Shown: positions 23,878 through 33,066 of the stretch, piece by piece | Layout of the letters: the number at the start of each line of letters is the position of its first letter | How positions within the stretch are numbered: the stretch's first letter is position 1 | NCBI GenBank assembly: GCA_028281985.1 | Contig: JANQIU010000299.1 | Coordinates: forward strand, 1 to 34,059 | DNA: 34,059 nucleotides | Direction: 5' to 3' | Origin: Alphaproteobacteria bacterium | Lineage (GTDB): Bacteria > Pseudomonadota > Alphaproteobacteria > DSM-16000 > Inquilinaceae | Translations under genes and position numbers: made by a program | Notes under the pieces: generated by a model | Databases searched by the model: none | The model's input: the letters and a program-made list of their open reading frames with translations, nothing else | Told to the model about the DNA's origin: nothing

Positions 23878-25320
23878 ATGTTTGACGGCCTGACGAACCG
23901 CCTTGGCGATGTCCTGGACCGGCTGCGCCGCCGCGGTTCCCTCGGCGAGGCGGAGGTCTCGGCGGCGTTGCGGGAAATCCGCATCGCGCTCCTGGAAGCC
24001 GACGTCGCCCTTCCCGTGGTGAAGGACTTTGTCGCCCGGGTTCGTGAACGCGCCGTCGGTCAGGAAGTCCTGAAATCGGTCACGCCGGGCCAGCAGGTCG
24101 TCAAGATCGTTCACGACAACCTCGTGGAGATGCTGGGCGGCACGCCGGGTGGCGAGCCGGATCTGGACGCCGTCAGCGAACTGAACCTCGACGTCACTCC
24201 ACCCGCCGTCGTGCTGATGGTGGGCCTGCAGGGCTCGGGCAAGACGACCACGACGGCCAAGATCGGCAAGCGCCTGACCGACAAGGGCCGGAAGAAGGTC
24301 CTGCTGGCCTCGCTCGATGTCCGCCGGCCGGCGGCCCAGGAACAGCTTGAGGTGCTCGGCCGGCAAGCCGGGGTCGCCACGCTGCCCATCGTCCCGGGCC
24401 AGGGCGTTCTGGACATTACCAGGCGGGCACTGGAGACCGGCCGCCTGGAGGGGTATGACGCCGTCCTGCTCGACACGGCCGGCCGCCTTTCCATCGACGC
24501 CGAGTTGATGGATGAGGTCGCGAAGGTTCGCGATATCTCCCGGCCATCGGAAACCCTCCTGGTGGCCGATGCCATGACCGGTCAGGACGCGGTGACCCTG
24601 GCCGAGAACTTCCATGGCAAGATCGGGATCACCGGCATTGTGCTGACCCGGATCGACGGCGATGCCCGCGGCGGCGCGGCGCTCAGCATGCGCGCCGTCA
24701 CCGGCCAGCCGATCAAACTGCTGGCGTCGGGCGAAAAGCTGGACGCTCTGGAAGCGTTCAAGGCCGACCGCATCGCCGGCCGCATCCTGGGCATGGGCGA
24801 CGTGGTCAGCCTCGTGGAGCGCGCCGCGGAGACCATCGAGAAGGAAGATGCCGAGAAGCTGGCCAAGAAGCTTCAGAAAGGCACCTTCGATCTGGAAGAC
24901 ATGGCGTTTCAGCTCCGTCAGATGCGGCGCATGGGCGGGCTGTCCGGGCTGATGGGCATGTTGCCGGGTATCGGCAAGATCAAGAACCAGCTCCAGAAGG
25001 CCAATGTCGACGACGGCATGCTCAAGCGGCAGGAAGCGATCATCCAGTCGATGACGGTCAAGGAACGTCGGCAGCCGAAGGTGATCCACGCTTCCCGCAA
25101 GCGGCGGATCGCAACCGGATCAGGCACATCGGTTCAGGACGTGAACAAACTTCTCAAACAATATCAGCAAATGTCTGATATGATGAAGAAAGTTAAGAAG
25201 ATGGGCAAGAAGGGGATGATGCAGCAGCTTGCCCAGCTCGATCAGTCCGGGGACATGCCCCCGGGTCTGCTGCCGCCCGGCGGCGGGCTTCCGCCGGGCT
25301 TCAAAGGTGGCTGGAAGTAG
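23878..25320 (+). CDS. ffh: Ffh, signal recognition particle protein (SRP54)
   Basis: GTPase that binds SRP RNA and signal sequences at the ribosome. 480 residues. The N domain has LREIRIALLEADVALPVVK; the G domain has GLQGSGKTTTTAK (116-128), DVRRPAA, DTAGRL (199-204), TRIDGDARGG (257-266) and a closing LASGEKLDALEAF. The C-terminal M domain is methionine-rich (FQLRQMRRMGGLSGLMGM) and ends with a Gly/Pro-rich tail. ATG 23878 follows a good GCAGGAG site; 39 in-frame upstream codons are excluded because MFDGLTNRLGD is the conserved start. Heads the operon with rpsP, rimM, trmD and rplS. Confidence 0.97.
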   Translation: MFDGLTNRLGDVLDRLRRRGSLGEAEVSAALREIRIALLEADVALPVVKDFVARVRERAVGQEVLKSVTPGQQVVKIVHDNLVEMLGGTPGGEPDLDAVSELNLDVTPPAVVLMVGLQGSGKTTTTAKIGKRLTDKGRKKVLLASLDVRRPAAQEQLEVLGRQAGVATLPIVPGQGVLDITRRALETGRLEGYDAVLLDTAGRLSIDAELMDEVAKVRDISRPSETLLVADAMTGQDAVTLAENFHGKIGITGIVLTRIDGDARGGAALSMRAVTGQPIKLLASGEKLDALEAFKADRIAGRILGMGDVVSLVERAAETIEKEDAEKLAKKLQKGTFDLEDMAFQLRQMRRMGGLSGLMGMLPGIGKIKNQLQKANVDDGMLKRQEAIIQSMTVKERRQPKVIHASRKRRIATGSGTSVQDVNKLLKQYQQMSDMMKKVKKMGKKGMMQQLAQLDQSGDMPPGLLPPGGGLPPGFKGGWK

Positions 25321-25377
25321 CCACTACCGCCAAGAAATCTCTGAACCAAACCAGTAGGAAAGCGAAAGACCTCAACC

Positions 25378-25761
25378 ATGTCCGTGAAGATTCGTCTCGC
25401 CCGGGGCGGCGCTAAGAAGCGCCCCTACTACTCGATTGTCGTCGCCGACGTGCGCAGCCCGCGCGATGGCCGCTTCATCGAGAAGATCGGCACCTACAAT
25501 CCCATGCTGCCCAGGGACCATCCCGACCGGATCACCCTGAAGGAGGACCGGGCGAAGCACTGGCTTTCCGTCGGCGCATTGCCGACCGACCGGGTGGCCC
25601 GCTTCTTCGGCATCAAGGGTGTCGCCGAGATGCCGGCCTATCGCGAGAACCCGAAGAAGTCGCAGCCCAAGGCCAAGGCCCAGGAGCGGCTGAAGGCTCA
25701 GCAGGAAGCGGCTGCCGCCGCGACCGAGGGCAGCGGTGAAGCGGAAGCGGCGTCGGCCTGA
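25378..25761 (+). CDS. rpsP: Small-subunit ribosomal protein bS16
   Basis: 127 residues: a core of about 80 with [30 protein letters not shown] and the segment [20 protein letters not shown], plus an alanine/lysine/glutamate tail (about 95-127) as is usual for alphaproteobacteria. It starts 57 bases after ffh. Assembly of the 30S central domain is its known role. Confidence 0.97.
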   Translation: MSVKIRLARGGAKKRPYYSIVVADVRSPRDGRFIEKIGTYNPMLPRDHPDRITLKEDRAKHWLSVGALPTDRVARFFGIKGVAEMPAYRENPKKSQPKAKAQERLKAQQEAAAAATEGSGEAEAASA

Positions 25762-25805
25762 CGTCGCCGGCCCGCTTGATGCGGCGTTCCGGCGCCGCCT
25801 GCCAG

Positions 25806-26372
25806 ATGACTTCCGATCGCAAGGTCTGCATCGCCGTGATCTCCGGCCCCCATGGGGTGCGCGGCCTGGTTCGCCTGCGTTCCTTCACCGCCGATCCGAA
25901 GGCCGTCAGCACCTATCGGCCGGTCACCGACCTGTCGGGACAGCGCAGCTTCGCCATCGAGCTTCTTTCCGCGTCGAAAGGGCAGTGGCTGGCGCGCATT
26001 GACGGCGTCGGCGATCGGGATGCTGCTGAAAGCCTGCGGGGTCAGCAGTTGTTCGTCGATCGGGCGCAGTTGCCGGCGTTGGAGGGCGATGACGAGTTCT
26101 ACCACACCGATCTGATTGGGCTGGCCGTCGAAGACGAAACCGGCAAACCGATCGGCACCGTGCGGGCCGTCCACGATTTCGGCGCCGGGGACGTGCTGGA
26201 GATCTCCCGGCCGGAGGCGGGCACGGTCACCCTGCCCTTCACGCGGGAGATCGTCCCCATCGTCGACATCACGGGTGGCCGGGTGGTCGTGCTCCCCCCC
26301 GCCGGTCTGATGGAGGATGAACGGAAGTCCGCGGCCGATGGGGGGACCGGCGACCAGGGTGAGCGCGGATGA
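25806..26372 (+). CDS. rimM: RimM, 16S rRNA processing and 30S maturation factor
   Basis: 188 residues. The N-terminal RimM barrel shows [18 protein letters not shown] (about 10-27) and [18 protein letters not shown]-terminal PRC-barrel begins at [13 protein letters not shown], with [10 protein letters not shown] and [10 protein letters not shown]-like [15 protein letters not shown]. The family binds uS19 and helps form the 30S head. Start ATG 25806 (MTSDRK) preferred over 25776, which precedes the conserved barrel by a short non-conserved tail. Its end overlaps trmD (ATGA at 26369-26372). Confidence 0.94.
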   Translation: MTSDRKVCIAVISGPHGVRGLVRLRSFTADPKAVSTYRPVTDLSGQRSFAIELLSASKGQWLARIDGVGDRDAAESLRGQQLFVDRAQLPALEGDDEFYHTDLIGLAVEDETGKPIGTVRAVHDFGAGDVLEISRPEAGTVTLPFTREIVPIVDITGGRVVVLPPAGLMEDERKSAADGGTGDQGERG

Positions 26373-27148
26373 GCGGTGCACCAACCGATCCACCCGCCGT
26401 CCCCGATGGGCGCACCGACGAACGCCGGTGGACGGCGCGCGTCCTGACCCTGTTCCCGGAGATGTTCCCGGGTCCGCTGGCGCATAGCCTGGCCGGCAAG
26501 GCCCTGGACAGGGGCACCTGGCGTCTGGAGACGGTGGACATCCGCGATTTTGCGAGCGATAACCACCGCTCCGTGGACGACAGCCCGTTCGGCGGCGGTG
26601 CCGGGATGGTGATGCGGCCGGATGTCATCGGGGCGGCTTTGGCCGAAACCGGCGGCCCGTCGGATCGGATCATCTACTTGTCGCCGCGCGGTCGTCTGTT
26701 GACCCAGCCGATCGTGGCGGATCTGGCACAGGCAGGGACAGTCGTTCTCCTGTGCGGCCGGTATGAAGGTGTCGATCAGCGGGTGCTGGACGCCAGCGGC
26801 GCGGAGGAGATCAGCGTCGGCGACTATGTGCTGTCCGGCGGGGAACCGGCAGCCCTCTGCCTGATCGACGCGGTCGTGCGGTTGCTGCCCGGGGTCATGG
26901 GCAACGAACACAGTGGCGGGCAGGAAAGCTTCGCCGACGGGTTGTTGGAGTACCCGCACTACACCCGGCCGGCCCGGTGGACGGATCCGGCGGGGGTGGA
27001 ACGGGTGGTTCCCGAGGTCTTGCTGTCCGGTCACCATGCCCGGGTCGGCGCATGGCGGCGGGAGCAGTCGGAGGCCCTGACCCGGTCGCGAAGACCGGAC
27101 CTCTGGGCCAAGTACGATCGGCCGGCCGGGTCGCCGGCCGACGAATGA
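26369..27148 (+). CDS. trmD: TrmD, tRNA (guanine-N1)-methyltransferase
   Basis: Makes m1G at tRNA position 37 and prevents frameshifting. 259 residues, trefoil-knot SPOUT enzyme. Visible: [35 protein letters not shown] (with the conserved DD), [36 protein letters not shown] and [14 protein letters not shown], which forms the AdoMet knot. The N-terminus has about 20 extra residues ([16 protein letters not shown]) before the conserved RVLTLFPEM. The N-terminal ATG overlaps the rimM stop, suggesting coupled translation. Confidence 0.96.
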   Translation: MSGAPTDPPAVPDGRTDERRWTARVLTLFPEMFPGPLAHSLAGKALDRGTWRLETVDIRDFASDNHRSVDDSPFGGGAGMVMRPDVIGAALAETGGPSDRIIYLSPRGRLLTQPIVADLAQAGTVVLLCGRYEGVDQRVLDASGAEEISVGDYVLSGGEPAALCLIDAVVRLLPGVMGNEHSGGQESFADGLLEYPHYTRPARWTDPAGVERVVPEVLLSGHHARVGAWRREQSEALTRSRRPDLWAKYDRPAGSPADE

Positions 27149-27188
27149 AGCACCAACGAAGACCAACAAGATTGGAAAGGACGATACC

Positions 27189-27587
27189 ATGAACCTGATC
27201 GAAGAGATCGATCGCGAGCACATCGCCAAGCTGACCCAGGACAAGCCGATCCCGGTCTTCGGCCCGGGCGACACCGTCCGCGTCAAAGTGAAGGTGGTCG
27301 AAGGCTCGCGTGAGCGCATCCAGGCGTTCGAAGGCGTCTGCATCGCGCGCAAGAATGCCGGCATCAACAGCGCCTTCACGGTCCGCAAGATCTCCTACGG
27401 CGAAGGCGTGGAGCGGGTGTTCCCGTTGTACAGCCCGCGCATCGAAGGCATCGACGTGGTCCGGCGGGGCGCCGTGCGTCGCGCCAAGCTCTACTACCTG
27501 CGCGACCGCCGCGGGAAGAGCGCCCGCATCGCTGAGAAGCGGGATCCCCGGCGCCAGGACGACAGCGCAAAGCCGACAACCGACTGA
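27189..27587 (+). CDS. rplS: Large-subunit ribosomal protein bL19
   Basis: 132 residues, with [40 protein letters not shown], then [18 protein letters not shown] and [24 protein letters not shown], all typical of bL19. The GGAAAGGA ribosome site is well placed before ATG 27189. The C-terminal tail is polar. Last gene of the ffh operon; the following CAP gene starts 27 bases downstream on the same strand and could be read through. Confidence 0.97.
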   Translation: MNLIEEIDREHIAKLTQDKPIPVFGPGDTVRVKVKVVEGSRERIQAFEGVCIARKNAGINSAFTVRKISYGEGVERVFPLYSPRIEGIDVVRRGAVRRAKLYYLRDRRGKSARIAEKRDPRRQDDSAKPTTD

Positions 27588-27613
27588 CTGGTCGCCGCTA
27601 GCCGGCGTCGGCG

Positions 27614-28504
27614 ATGCGGTACCTGCTGTTCCTCGTGCTGGGCCTGGCCGTCGGGTTCCTCCCGGCGTCCGGGTACGCCCAGGACGACGTGGCGGGCCGC
27701 GCGGCGACGGTACTCGACGAAGTCAATCGCGTTCGCGCGACCGCCGGCCTGCCCGGCGTCGCACTGGACGCGCGACTGGGTGCCGCCGCCCAATCCCACG
27801 CCCTGGACATGGCGCGAACCGGGCAGATGGCCCATCTGGGCAGCCGCGGCGACACGCTGCAGGATCGGCTGAGGGCCAACGGCTACGCCTACACACGCGT
27901 TGCGGAGAACATCGCCGCCGGACAACCGACGGCGGAAGACCTGATCGCCGACTGGATGGGAAGCCCCGGCCACCGGGCCAACCTGCTGGACCCGGAAACC
28001 AGCCAGATCGGTGTCGGGTATGCCTTCCGGTCCGATGATTCGTTCCGGCACTATTGGGCGCTGGTGCTGGCGGCCCCGTCGCAATCAGCGGCCGAGACGG
28101 TGTCCGGCAACACGACCGTCGCCGAAGACCTGCTGGCCGAAGTCAACCGGGTCCGTCGGGCCAACGGGCTGCCGGCCGTGCGCCTGTCGCAACGTCTCGA
28201 AGAAGCAGCGCGCAGTCACACGTTGTATATGGCCGACAGCGGCAGCTTCGCCCATGAAGGCCCGAACGGGGAAAGCGTTGCCGACCGTGTGGTGGCGGCC
28301 GGATACGCCTACCGTTTCGTCGCCGAGAACATCGCCGCCGGACAGGCTGACGCGAACGAGGTCGTCGTGGCCTGGATGAACAGTCCGGGACACCGCGCCA
28401 ACATGCTCAATCCGATCGCGGTGGAAATCGGCGTCGGCTACACCTTCCGGGTCGACGACCCGTACTACCACTACTGGACCCTTGTGCTGGCCGCGCCGCG
28501 TTGA
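27614..28504 (+). CDS. Secreted protein with two tandem CAP (SCP/PR-1) domains
   Basis: 296 residues. A signal peptide (about 1-22, ending GYA) exports it. Two CAP domains lie at about 27-155 and 167-296, repeating with an exact 140-residue period: His62/His202, His74/His214, Glu98/Glu238 in VAENIAAG, and SPGHRAN with His120/His260. Both copies keep the full set, so both could bind metal. Bacterial CAP proteins (YkwD-like) have uncertain roles, with nuclease or cell-wall effects suggested. It follows rplS by 27 bases without an evident terminator and is ended by a hairpin before the convergent TPR gene. Confidence 0.93.
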   Translation: MRYLLFLVLGLAVGFLPASGYAQDDVAGRAATVLDEVNRVRATAGLPGVALDARLGAAAQSHALDMARTGQMAHLGSRGDTLQDRLRANGYAYTRVAENIAAGQPTAEDLIADWMGSPGHRANLLDPETSQIGVGYAFRSDDSFRHYWALVLAAPSQSAAETVSGNTTVAEDLLAEVNRVRRANGLPAVRLSQRLEEAARSHTLYMADSGSFAHEGPNGESVADRVVAAGYAYRFVAENIAAGQADANEVVVAWMNSPGHRANMLNPIAVEIGVGYTFRVDDPYYHYWTLVLAAPR

Positions 28505-28507
28505 CGC

Positions 28508-28522
28508 CGGGCCGGAGGCCCG
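28508..28522. terminator. Bidirectional hairpin between convergent genes
   Basis: CGGGCC at 28508-28513 pairs with GGCCCG at 28517-28522 around a GGA loop, in the 19-base gap between the CAP gene stop and the TPR gene stop. A short CTCATTT follows on the plus strand. Small but well placed. Confidence 0.5.
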
Positions 28523-28523
28523 C

Positions 28524-30149
28524 TCATTTCCCCAGACCCGCCAGGATCGGCCGCAACGCTTCCGCTTGCGCGGCTTCGGGATCGCTGGTCGATCGCTGCA
28601 GGACCCGTGCCCGCGGGAACCACGGTGAGCGGTCGCTGCCCAGGAAGGTCCAGTCACCGACCGTTCCCAGGAACACCGACGACACGCCAAGGCCGGCGGC
28701 CAGATAGGTCACGTGCCCGGGCTGTCCCACATACAGATCCAGATTGGCCAGCAGACCACTGACTTCCTCGATGTCATGCGCGGCGATGCCATCAATGATG
28801 TTGACCCGGTCCATCACTTCCTTCGGCAACACGCTGAAATCCACCTGCTCGGCCTCACGGCGCCAGACGATCAGTTCGACCGGCAGGTCCGCCGCGGCGG
28901 CGAACAGGTGCTGCATGCGCCGGGCATGGGCCGGATCGTTCGCGCCGCCATCCGCCCACAGAAACCCGACGACCGGTCGGTCCGCCAACGGCCCCAGGCG
29001 CTCCGCCCAAAGCGAGCGGTAATCCGGGTTGGCCTCCAGGAAGGCGTTGTCCTCAGGGAAGGAGTCGAGCGTGGGCCGGAGCATCATGGGCAGGCTGCCC
29101 AGACTGGTGTGGGTATCGAAGGGGCCGGCTTCCTGGAGCCAGTCGTAGCTGCGCTGCGACCGGCCCGGCTCCCCTTCCCATCGGGTCGGATGGGCCTCGA
29201 CTTTGGGAAAGCTGCGGGCGATCAGCGGTTGAATGATCGGGTTCGTCTCCAGCACCACCCGTTCCGGACCGTCGGCGAACGCGTTCAGGCAGGCCAGGAA
29301 CATCAGGTCATCGGCCAGCGATCCTTCGTTGTTGATGAACGCGCTACGCCCGGTCAGGTCTTGGCCGCCCCATCGCGGTTGCAGCAGATCGAGGGGCGGA
29401 TTGCCCTTGCGGCGCCACTCGAACTCCTTCCAGCCTTCGTCCAGTTTACCCAGTGACAGCAGCAGCGTGCCTCGGACCACGTGGACCCGCCAGTTGCCGC
29501 TGTCGAGGCTCAGCGACCGGTCGCAGTACTCGATCGCGTCGTGCGGCCGATTCAGCTCCTTCGCTGCGACGGCGAACCGGGAATAGCTTGCGGGGTTGGT
29601 CGGATCGATCTGCAATGCCCGGTCATAGGCCTGCATGGCGGCATCGAAATCGTCGGCCTGCAAGCTCAGGTCGCCGCGCCGCCACCAGAGGCCCTGCGTA
29701 TAGGGTTCGGCTTCGATCGCCTTCTCGGCCAGGCCGATTGCGTCATCGAACTGTCCGGCTTCGCGAAGCAGCGCCAGGGCACCGTCCAACGCGCCCATAT
29801 GCGCCGGGTTCTGCGACAGGACGGTGGCGAAGAACGTGAACGCATCCTGGCGCGCGCCCAGTCGGCGGGCCACGATCCCCAGCTTGACCATCGTCTCCGG
29901 ATTGCCGGGATCGGCCGCATAGGCGGCTTCCAACTCGGCGATAGCGCCCGCCATGTCGCCGCGATGCGCCTTGATCGCCGCGATCCTGCCGTGGGCGTCG
30001 ACGGCCCGCAGGCCAGCTTCGATAGCCTGGCGATAGAGGGCCACGGCTTCGTCGAACTGCTCCGCGGCCTCGTGCCGCTCGGCATCGGCGAACAGGTCCG
30101 GCCCGTCGTCCTGACCACCGGCAATCGGCGGCAGATCAGCTGAAGTCAT
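28524..30149 (-). CDS. TPR protein with glycosyltransferase-like C-terminal domain
   Basis: 541 residues. Residues about 18-255 hold around seven TPR units, for example AEQFDEAVALYRQAIEAG, MVKLGIVARRLGARQDAF and FDAAMQAYDRALQIDPTNP. From about 265 the C-terminal part resembles the GT9/GTB-like domain often joined to TPRs in alphaproteobacterial surface-glycan loci. The usual EqGxGDxxxF motif appears here as NEGSLADDLMF (about 271-281), so the glycine-aspartate core is altered and activity is doubtful. Later segments are VGFLWADGG and LDLYVGQPGHVTYLAAGLG. Start ATG 30149 has a strong GAAGAGGG site. Divergent from the related gene at 30512. Confidence 0.85.
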   Translation of the reverse strand: MTSADLPPIAGGQDDGPDLFADAERHEAAEQFDEAVALYRQAIEAGLRAVDAHGRIAAIKAHRGDMAGAIAELEAAYAADPGNPETMVKLGIVARRLGARQDAFTFFATVLSQNPAHMGALDGALALLREAGQFDDAIGLAEKAIEAEPYTQGLWWRRGDLSLQADDFDAAMQAYDRALQIDPTNPASYSRFAVAAKELNRPHDAIEYCDRSLSLDSGNWRVHVVRGTLLLSLGKLDEGWKEFEWRRKGNPPLDLLQPRWGGQDLTGRSAFINNEGSLADDLMFLACLNAFADGPERVVLETNPIIQPLIARSFPKVEAHPTRWEGEPGRSQRSYDWLQEAGPFDTHTSLGSLPMMLRPTLDSFPEDNAFLEANPDYRSLWAERLGPLADRPVVGFLWADGGANDPAHARRMQHLFAAAADLPVELIVWRREAEQVDFSVLPKEVMDRVNIIDGIAAHDIEEVSGLLANLDLYVGQPGHVTYLAAGLGVSSVFLGTVGDWTFLGSDRSPWFPRARVLQRSTSDPEAAQAEALRPILAGLGK

Positions 30150-30511
30150 GCGTAACCCTCTTCCCCCCGGTTACCAAGCGTCTTTGAAGACTCCGGGGCG
30201 ACTCGACTTAGTTTTATTGGCCCTATGGAGCCATAGCGCCCTGATACGCTAATGGAGCCCGATTGTCGCCCATAAATCGAGCTGGGCTTAGACGAGTTCA
30301 CTCAACCGACTCTCTGGAAATCCGCAAGCCGACTGAACCGGCCCAGAAGACGCCGCCTCCGGCCAAGGAATCGTCGATCAATAGTCGGGCCGTTTACCGG
30401 CGATTCACCACAACACGGCACTCTGCAACCGACCTGACCATCGGCCCGGCGGACGAAGCAACCGGCCGCATCGGACAGGCCGACGGAGCAAAGCCCGAAA
30501 CGCACGCGACC
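30150..30511. promoter_or_regulatory. Divergent intergenic region between the two TPR genes
   Basis: 362 bases that must hold both promoters. Inverted repeats are CTATGG-AG-CCATAG (30223-30236), GTCTT-TG-AAGAC (30180-30191), and a larger CCCCGG / CCGGGG pair enclosing the latter (about 30165-30198). They could be regulator sites or leader hairpins of the minus-strand gene. An AT-rich stretch lies at 30210-30222. The right part is open in the plus frame from 30263 but reads as low-quality coding. Confidence 0.45.
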
Positions 30512-32794
30512 ATGCCCAAACCGAAATCCAAACGGAAAACGACCCGCCCGTCCGCCCCGCCGGCACGGCAGGCGCCCCGATCGCCAAAGCTGATCAGGCT
30601 GGCTGGCGAGACGGTCGCCCAAGGCATGGACCTGGTCGCCGCCGACCGGCCCGCCGACGCTCTGGCGCTGACCGAGGCTTTCCTGGCGAAGAACCGCGCC
30701 ACGGCCGACGTCCTGCACCTGAGCGGCTACGCCAAGGTGATACTGGAGCGTCCGCAGGAGGCGCTGGAGGACTTCCGCAAGGCGGTGAAACTGGAACCCG
30801 ACACACCGGCCTACAGGAACAGCCTGGGCATTGCCGCGCAGATGGACGGCGATCACGAACAGGCCCGGCGGCAGTTCGCCCGAGCCTGCCAGCTGGACGG
30901 GGCGAACCCCACCTACTGGTTCAATCTGGGGAACGCGCTACGCGACCTGGGAACCTCCGCCGAGGCAGCAGACGCCTACGAGGCGGCCCTGCGGCACCTC
31001 CCCGACGACCCGGAGATCCTGAACAATCTGGGCATCGTCCTGCGCGACGACGGACGGGTGGACGAAGCCGTCGACATCTTCCGAAAGGCGCGCGATCTGG
31101 CAGGGCGCGAACCGCGCATCCTGGCCAATCTGGGCATAGCCCTGATGGAATGTGCCGACCGGGACCCCGACGGTGAAGCGGAGCCGCTGCTCAAGGCCGC
31201 CGTGGCCCAATCGCCGGACGCCGAGCGGACGGAACCGCTGCGGGCGCTGATGCAGCTCTATCTGTGGCGTGGTCGAGGTGCTCAAGCCGTCGCCTTGGCC
31301 CGCCAGCTCGCAGATCGCCTCTCCGACGACCTCACCGCCCAAAGATCGCTGGCCGAGGCCTTGCTGAATGCCCGCATGGCCGAAGAGGCGTCAGAACTGG
31401 CTGGTGTGCTGTGTGACCAACACCCAGATAATCGCGACCTCGCCCTGCTCCATGTTCGCTGCCTGGTCGAGGCGCACCGATACGATGAAGTCATGGACCT
31501 GACCGATCGTCTGTTGGCGGTGTCACCCGGCGACTTGGCCGTTCTTCGATGGCGTTTTGAGATGCTCTACTGGAGCGATCGCTCCGAGCAGCTAGCCACG
31601 GAGTTCGAGCAGGCCAAGGCCACATATCCGGACATGCATTTCGCGCATCTGATGGAATCACGCCTGGCATTCGTCGAAAACGACCTGGACCTGGCGATCC
31701 GGTGCCTCAACAGGTACGTCGAAGCGGGTACGGCGGAAGGCGGGATCCTCATGGAACTCGCGTTGAATCAAATCCGGGCCGGCTACTTGACGGAGGGTTG
31801 GGGCGCCTACCGGCGTCGACACGACAGCGGTGCCGGTACAGGAAGCTCCAGCCAGGGCAAGGAGCACAACAACGCCAGTCATCCCTATCTGCCCATTCCG
31901 ATCTGGCATGGCGAGCCGTTGGCAGGCAAGCGCGTGTTCATCATGGCAGAGCAAGGCGTTGGTGATGAGGTGATGTTCGGGAGTTGTCTGCCCGATCTTG
32001 TCGCTCAGGCAGAACACTGCATCATCGAATGTGATCCCAGGCTTGTCCCCCTATACCGACGCAGCTTTCCCGAATCCACGATCCGACCGGCAATCAAATC
32101 CGTCGACTTCAGCATCTTCTACCGGGCCTATGCATGGCTTGGACGGCCAGGGGGTGCCGATGTGGCGGTCTCCGCCGGTGACTTGCCGCTGTATCTGCGC
32201 AACTCGAAGTCAGACTTTGACGTCAGCGCGGCTTTTCTCAAGCCGCGGGCCGATCGGGTGGATTTCTGGCGCCGGCGCTTTGACGAAATCTCCGGCGGGC
32301 GGCCCGTGGTCGGGATCAGCTGGCAGGGGTCCCTGATCAGCAGTAACCGCCTGACAGACTACCAAAACCTTGAAACGTGGGCGCCGATGCTGCGGGACGC
32401 CGGTTTCTGCATGATCAACCTCCAGTCTCGCCGGTTCAAGGAATCGATCGAAGCCGTCCAGAAGTCGCATGGCCTGGCCGTTGCGTACTGGGACGATGTC
32501 GACCTGCACAACGACTTCGACGAAGCGGCCGCCTACATAGCCGCATTGGACGCCGCAATTGGTCCCGTGACCTTCACCGCGCAGCTGGCGGGCGCTGTTG
32601 GTACCCGGACGTTCGTCCCGATGAGCGGGCAGGCCTGGGTCTGCTGCGGCTTCCCCGACCGAATTCCCTTCTACCAGCAGGTGAAGACATTTCGCCGTCG
32701 TCCTGGTTCCTCCTGGGTCCCGGCTATGCGCAGCATCGTGTCGGAACTCCGGGCGACCTTGCACGCCGGCTCTACGGTCCCCCGGGGAATGTGA
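30512..32794 (+). CDS. Large TPR protein with glycosyltransferase-like C-terminal domain
   Basis: 760 residues. A basic N-terminus (MPKPKSKRKTTR) leads to TPR units over about 30-470: EALEDFRKAVKLEPDTPAYR, then YWFNLGNALRDLGTSAEAAD and EILNNLGIVLRDDGRVDEAV. From about 475 a GTB-like domain has the intact motif AEQGVGDEVMFGSCL, then VGISWQGS and a C-terminal PVTFTAQLAGAVGTRTFV. Tandem TPR plus this domain is seen in proteins suggested to modify flagellin or envelope glycans; this is family context, not proof. ATG 30512 has only a weak ribosome site; the open frame extends upstream to 30263 (TTG) but that part is atypical. It shares its architecture with the divergent gene. Confidence 0.87.
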   Translation: MPKPKSKRKTTRPSAPPARQAPRSPKLIRLAGETVAQGMDLVAADRPADALALTEAFLAKNRATADVLHLSGYAKVILERPQEALEDFRKAVKLEPDTPAYRNSLGIAAQMDGDHEQARRQFARACQLDGANPTYWFNLGNALRDLGTSAEAADAYEAALRHLPDDPEILNNLGIVLRDDGRVDEAVDIFRKARDLAGREPRILANLGIALMECADRDPDGEAEPLLKAAVAQSPDAERTEPLRALMQLYLWRGRGAQAVALARQLADRLSDDLTAQRSLAEALLNARMAEEASELAGVLCDQHPDNRDLALLHVRCLVEAHRYDEVMDLTDRLLAVSPGDLAVLRWRFEMLYWSDRSEQLATEFEQAKATYPDMHFAHLMESRLAFVENDLDLAIRCLNRYVEAGTAEGGILMELALNQIRAGYLTEGWGAYRRRHDSGAGTGSSSQGKEHNNASHPYLPIPIWHGEPLAGKRVFIMAEQGVGDEVMFGSCLPDLVAQAEHCIIECDPRLVPLYRRSFPESTIRPAIKSVDFSIFYRAYAWLGRPGGADVAVSAGDLPLYLRNSKSDFDVSAAFLKPRADRVDFWRRRFDEISGGRPVVGISWQGSLISSNRLTDYQNLETWAPMLRDAGFCMINLQSRRFKESIEAVQKSHGLAVAYWDDVDLHNDFDEAAAYIAALDAAIGPVTFTAQLAGAVGTRTFVPMSGQAWVCCGFPDRIPFYQQVKTFRRRPGSSWVPAMRSIVSELRATLHAGSTVPRGM

Positions 32795-32880
32795 CCGAAC
32801 CCAACGGCGTTCTGAGGAGAGGTGCGTCTGAACTCGGCGCCGAGCCCCAGGACCCACCGGCAAGACCGTCACGACGCTGA

Positions 32881-32925
32881 TCGCCCATCGGCGGATACCC
32901 CACCCCCTGGATGGGTCGATGGCGA
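32881..32925. terminator. Hairpin between convergent TPR and PseG-like genes
   Basis: TCGCCC-ATCG at 32881-32890 can pair with CGATGGCGA at 32917-32925, with one bulged base. Additional CCC/GGG contacts are possible inside. It lies 87 bases after the TPR stop within the 272-base gap before the PseG-like stop. No long T-run follows. A second palindrome, CTCGGCGCCGAG, lies at about 32835-32846. No gene is evident in this gap. Confidence 0.4.
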
Positions 32926-33066
32926 GCCATCCTGAGTCCGAAGGAATCAGCTGACCGAAGTCGCCGTAAAGGCACCCACGCATCTCTGTCGCTGGGTCGC
33001 TGTGCTGTCTTGCTATCTCTTGAGAACGGTAGCGATCGCAAGAAGCTGGTTCAGGCGAACACCGCG

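Noticed and set aside
23728-25089. A 453-codon minus-strand frame over ffh
   Set aside because: Antisense to an unmistakable Ffh; composition is typical of a mirrored GC-rich gene.
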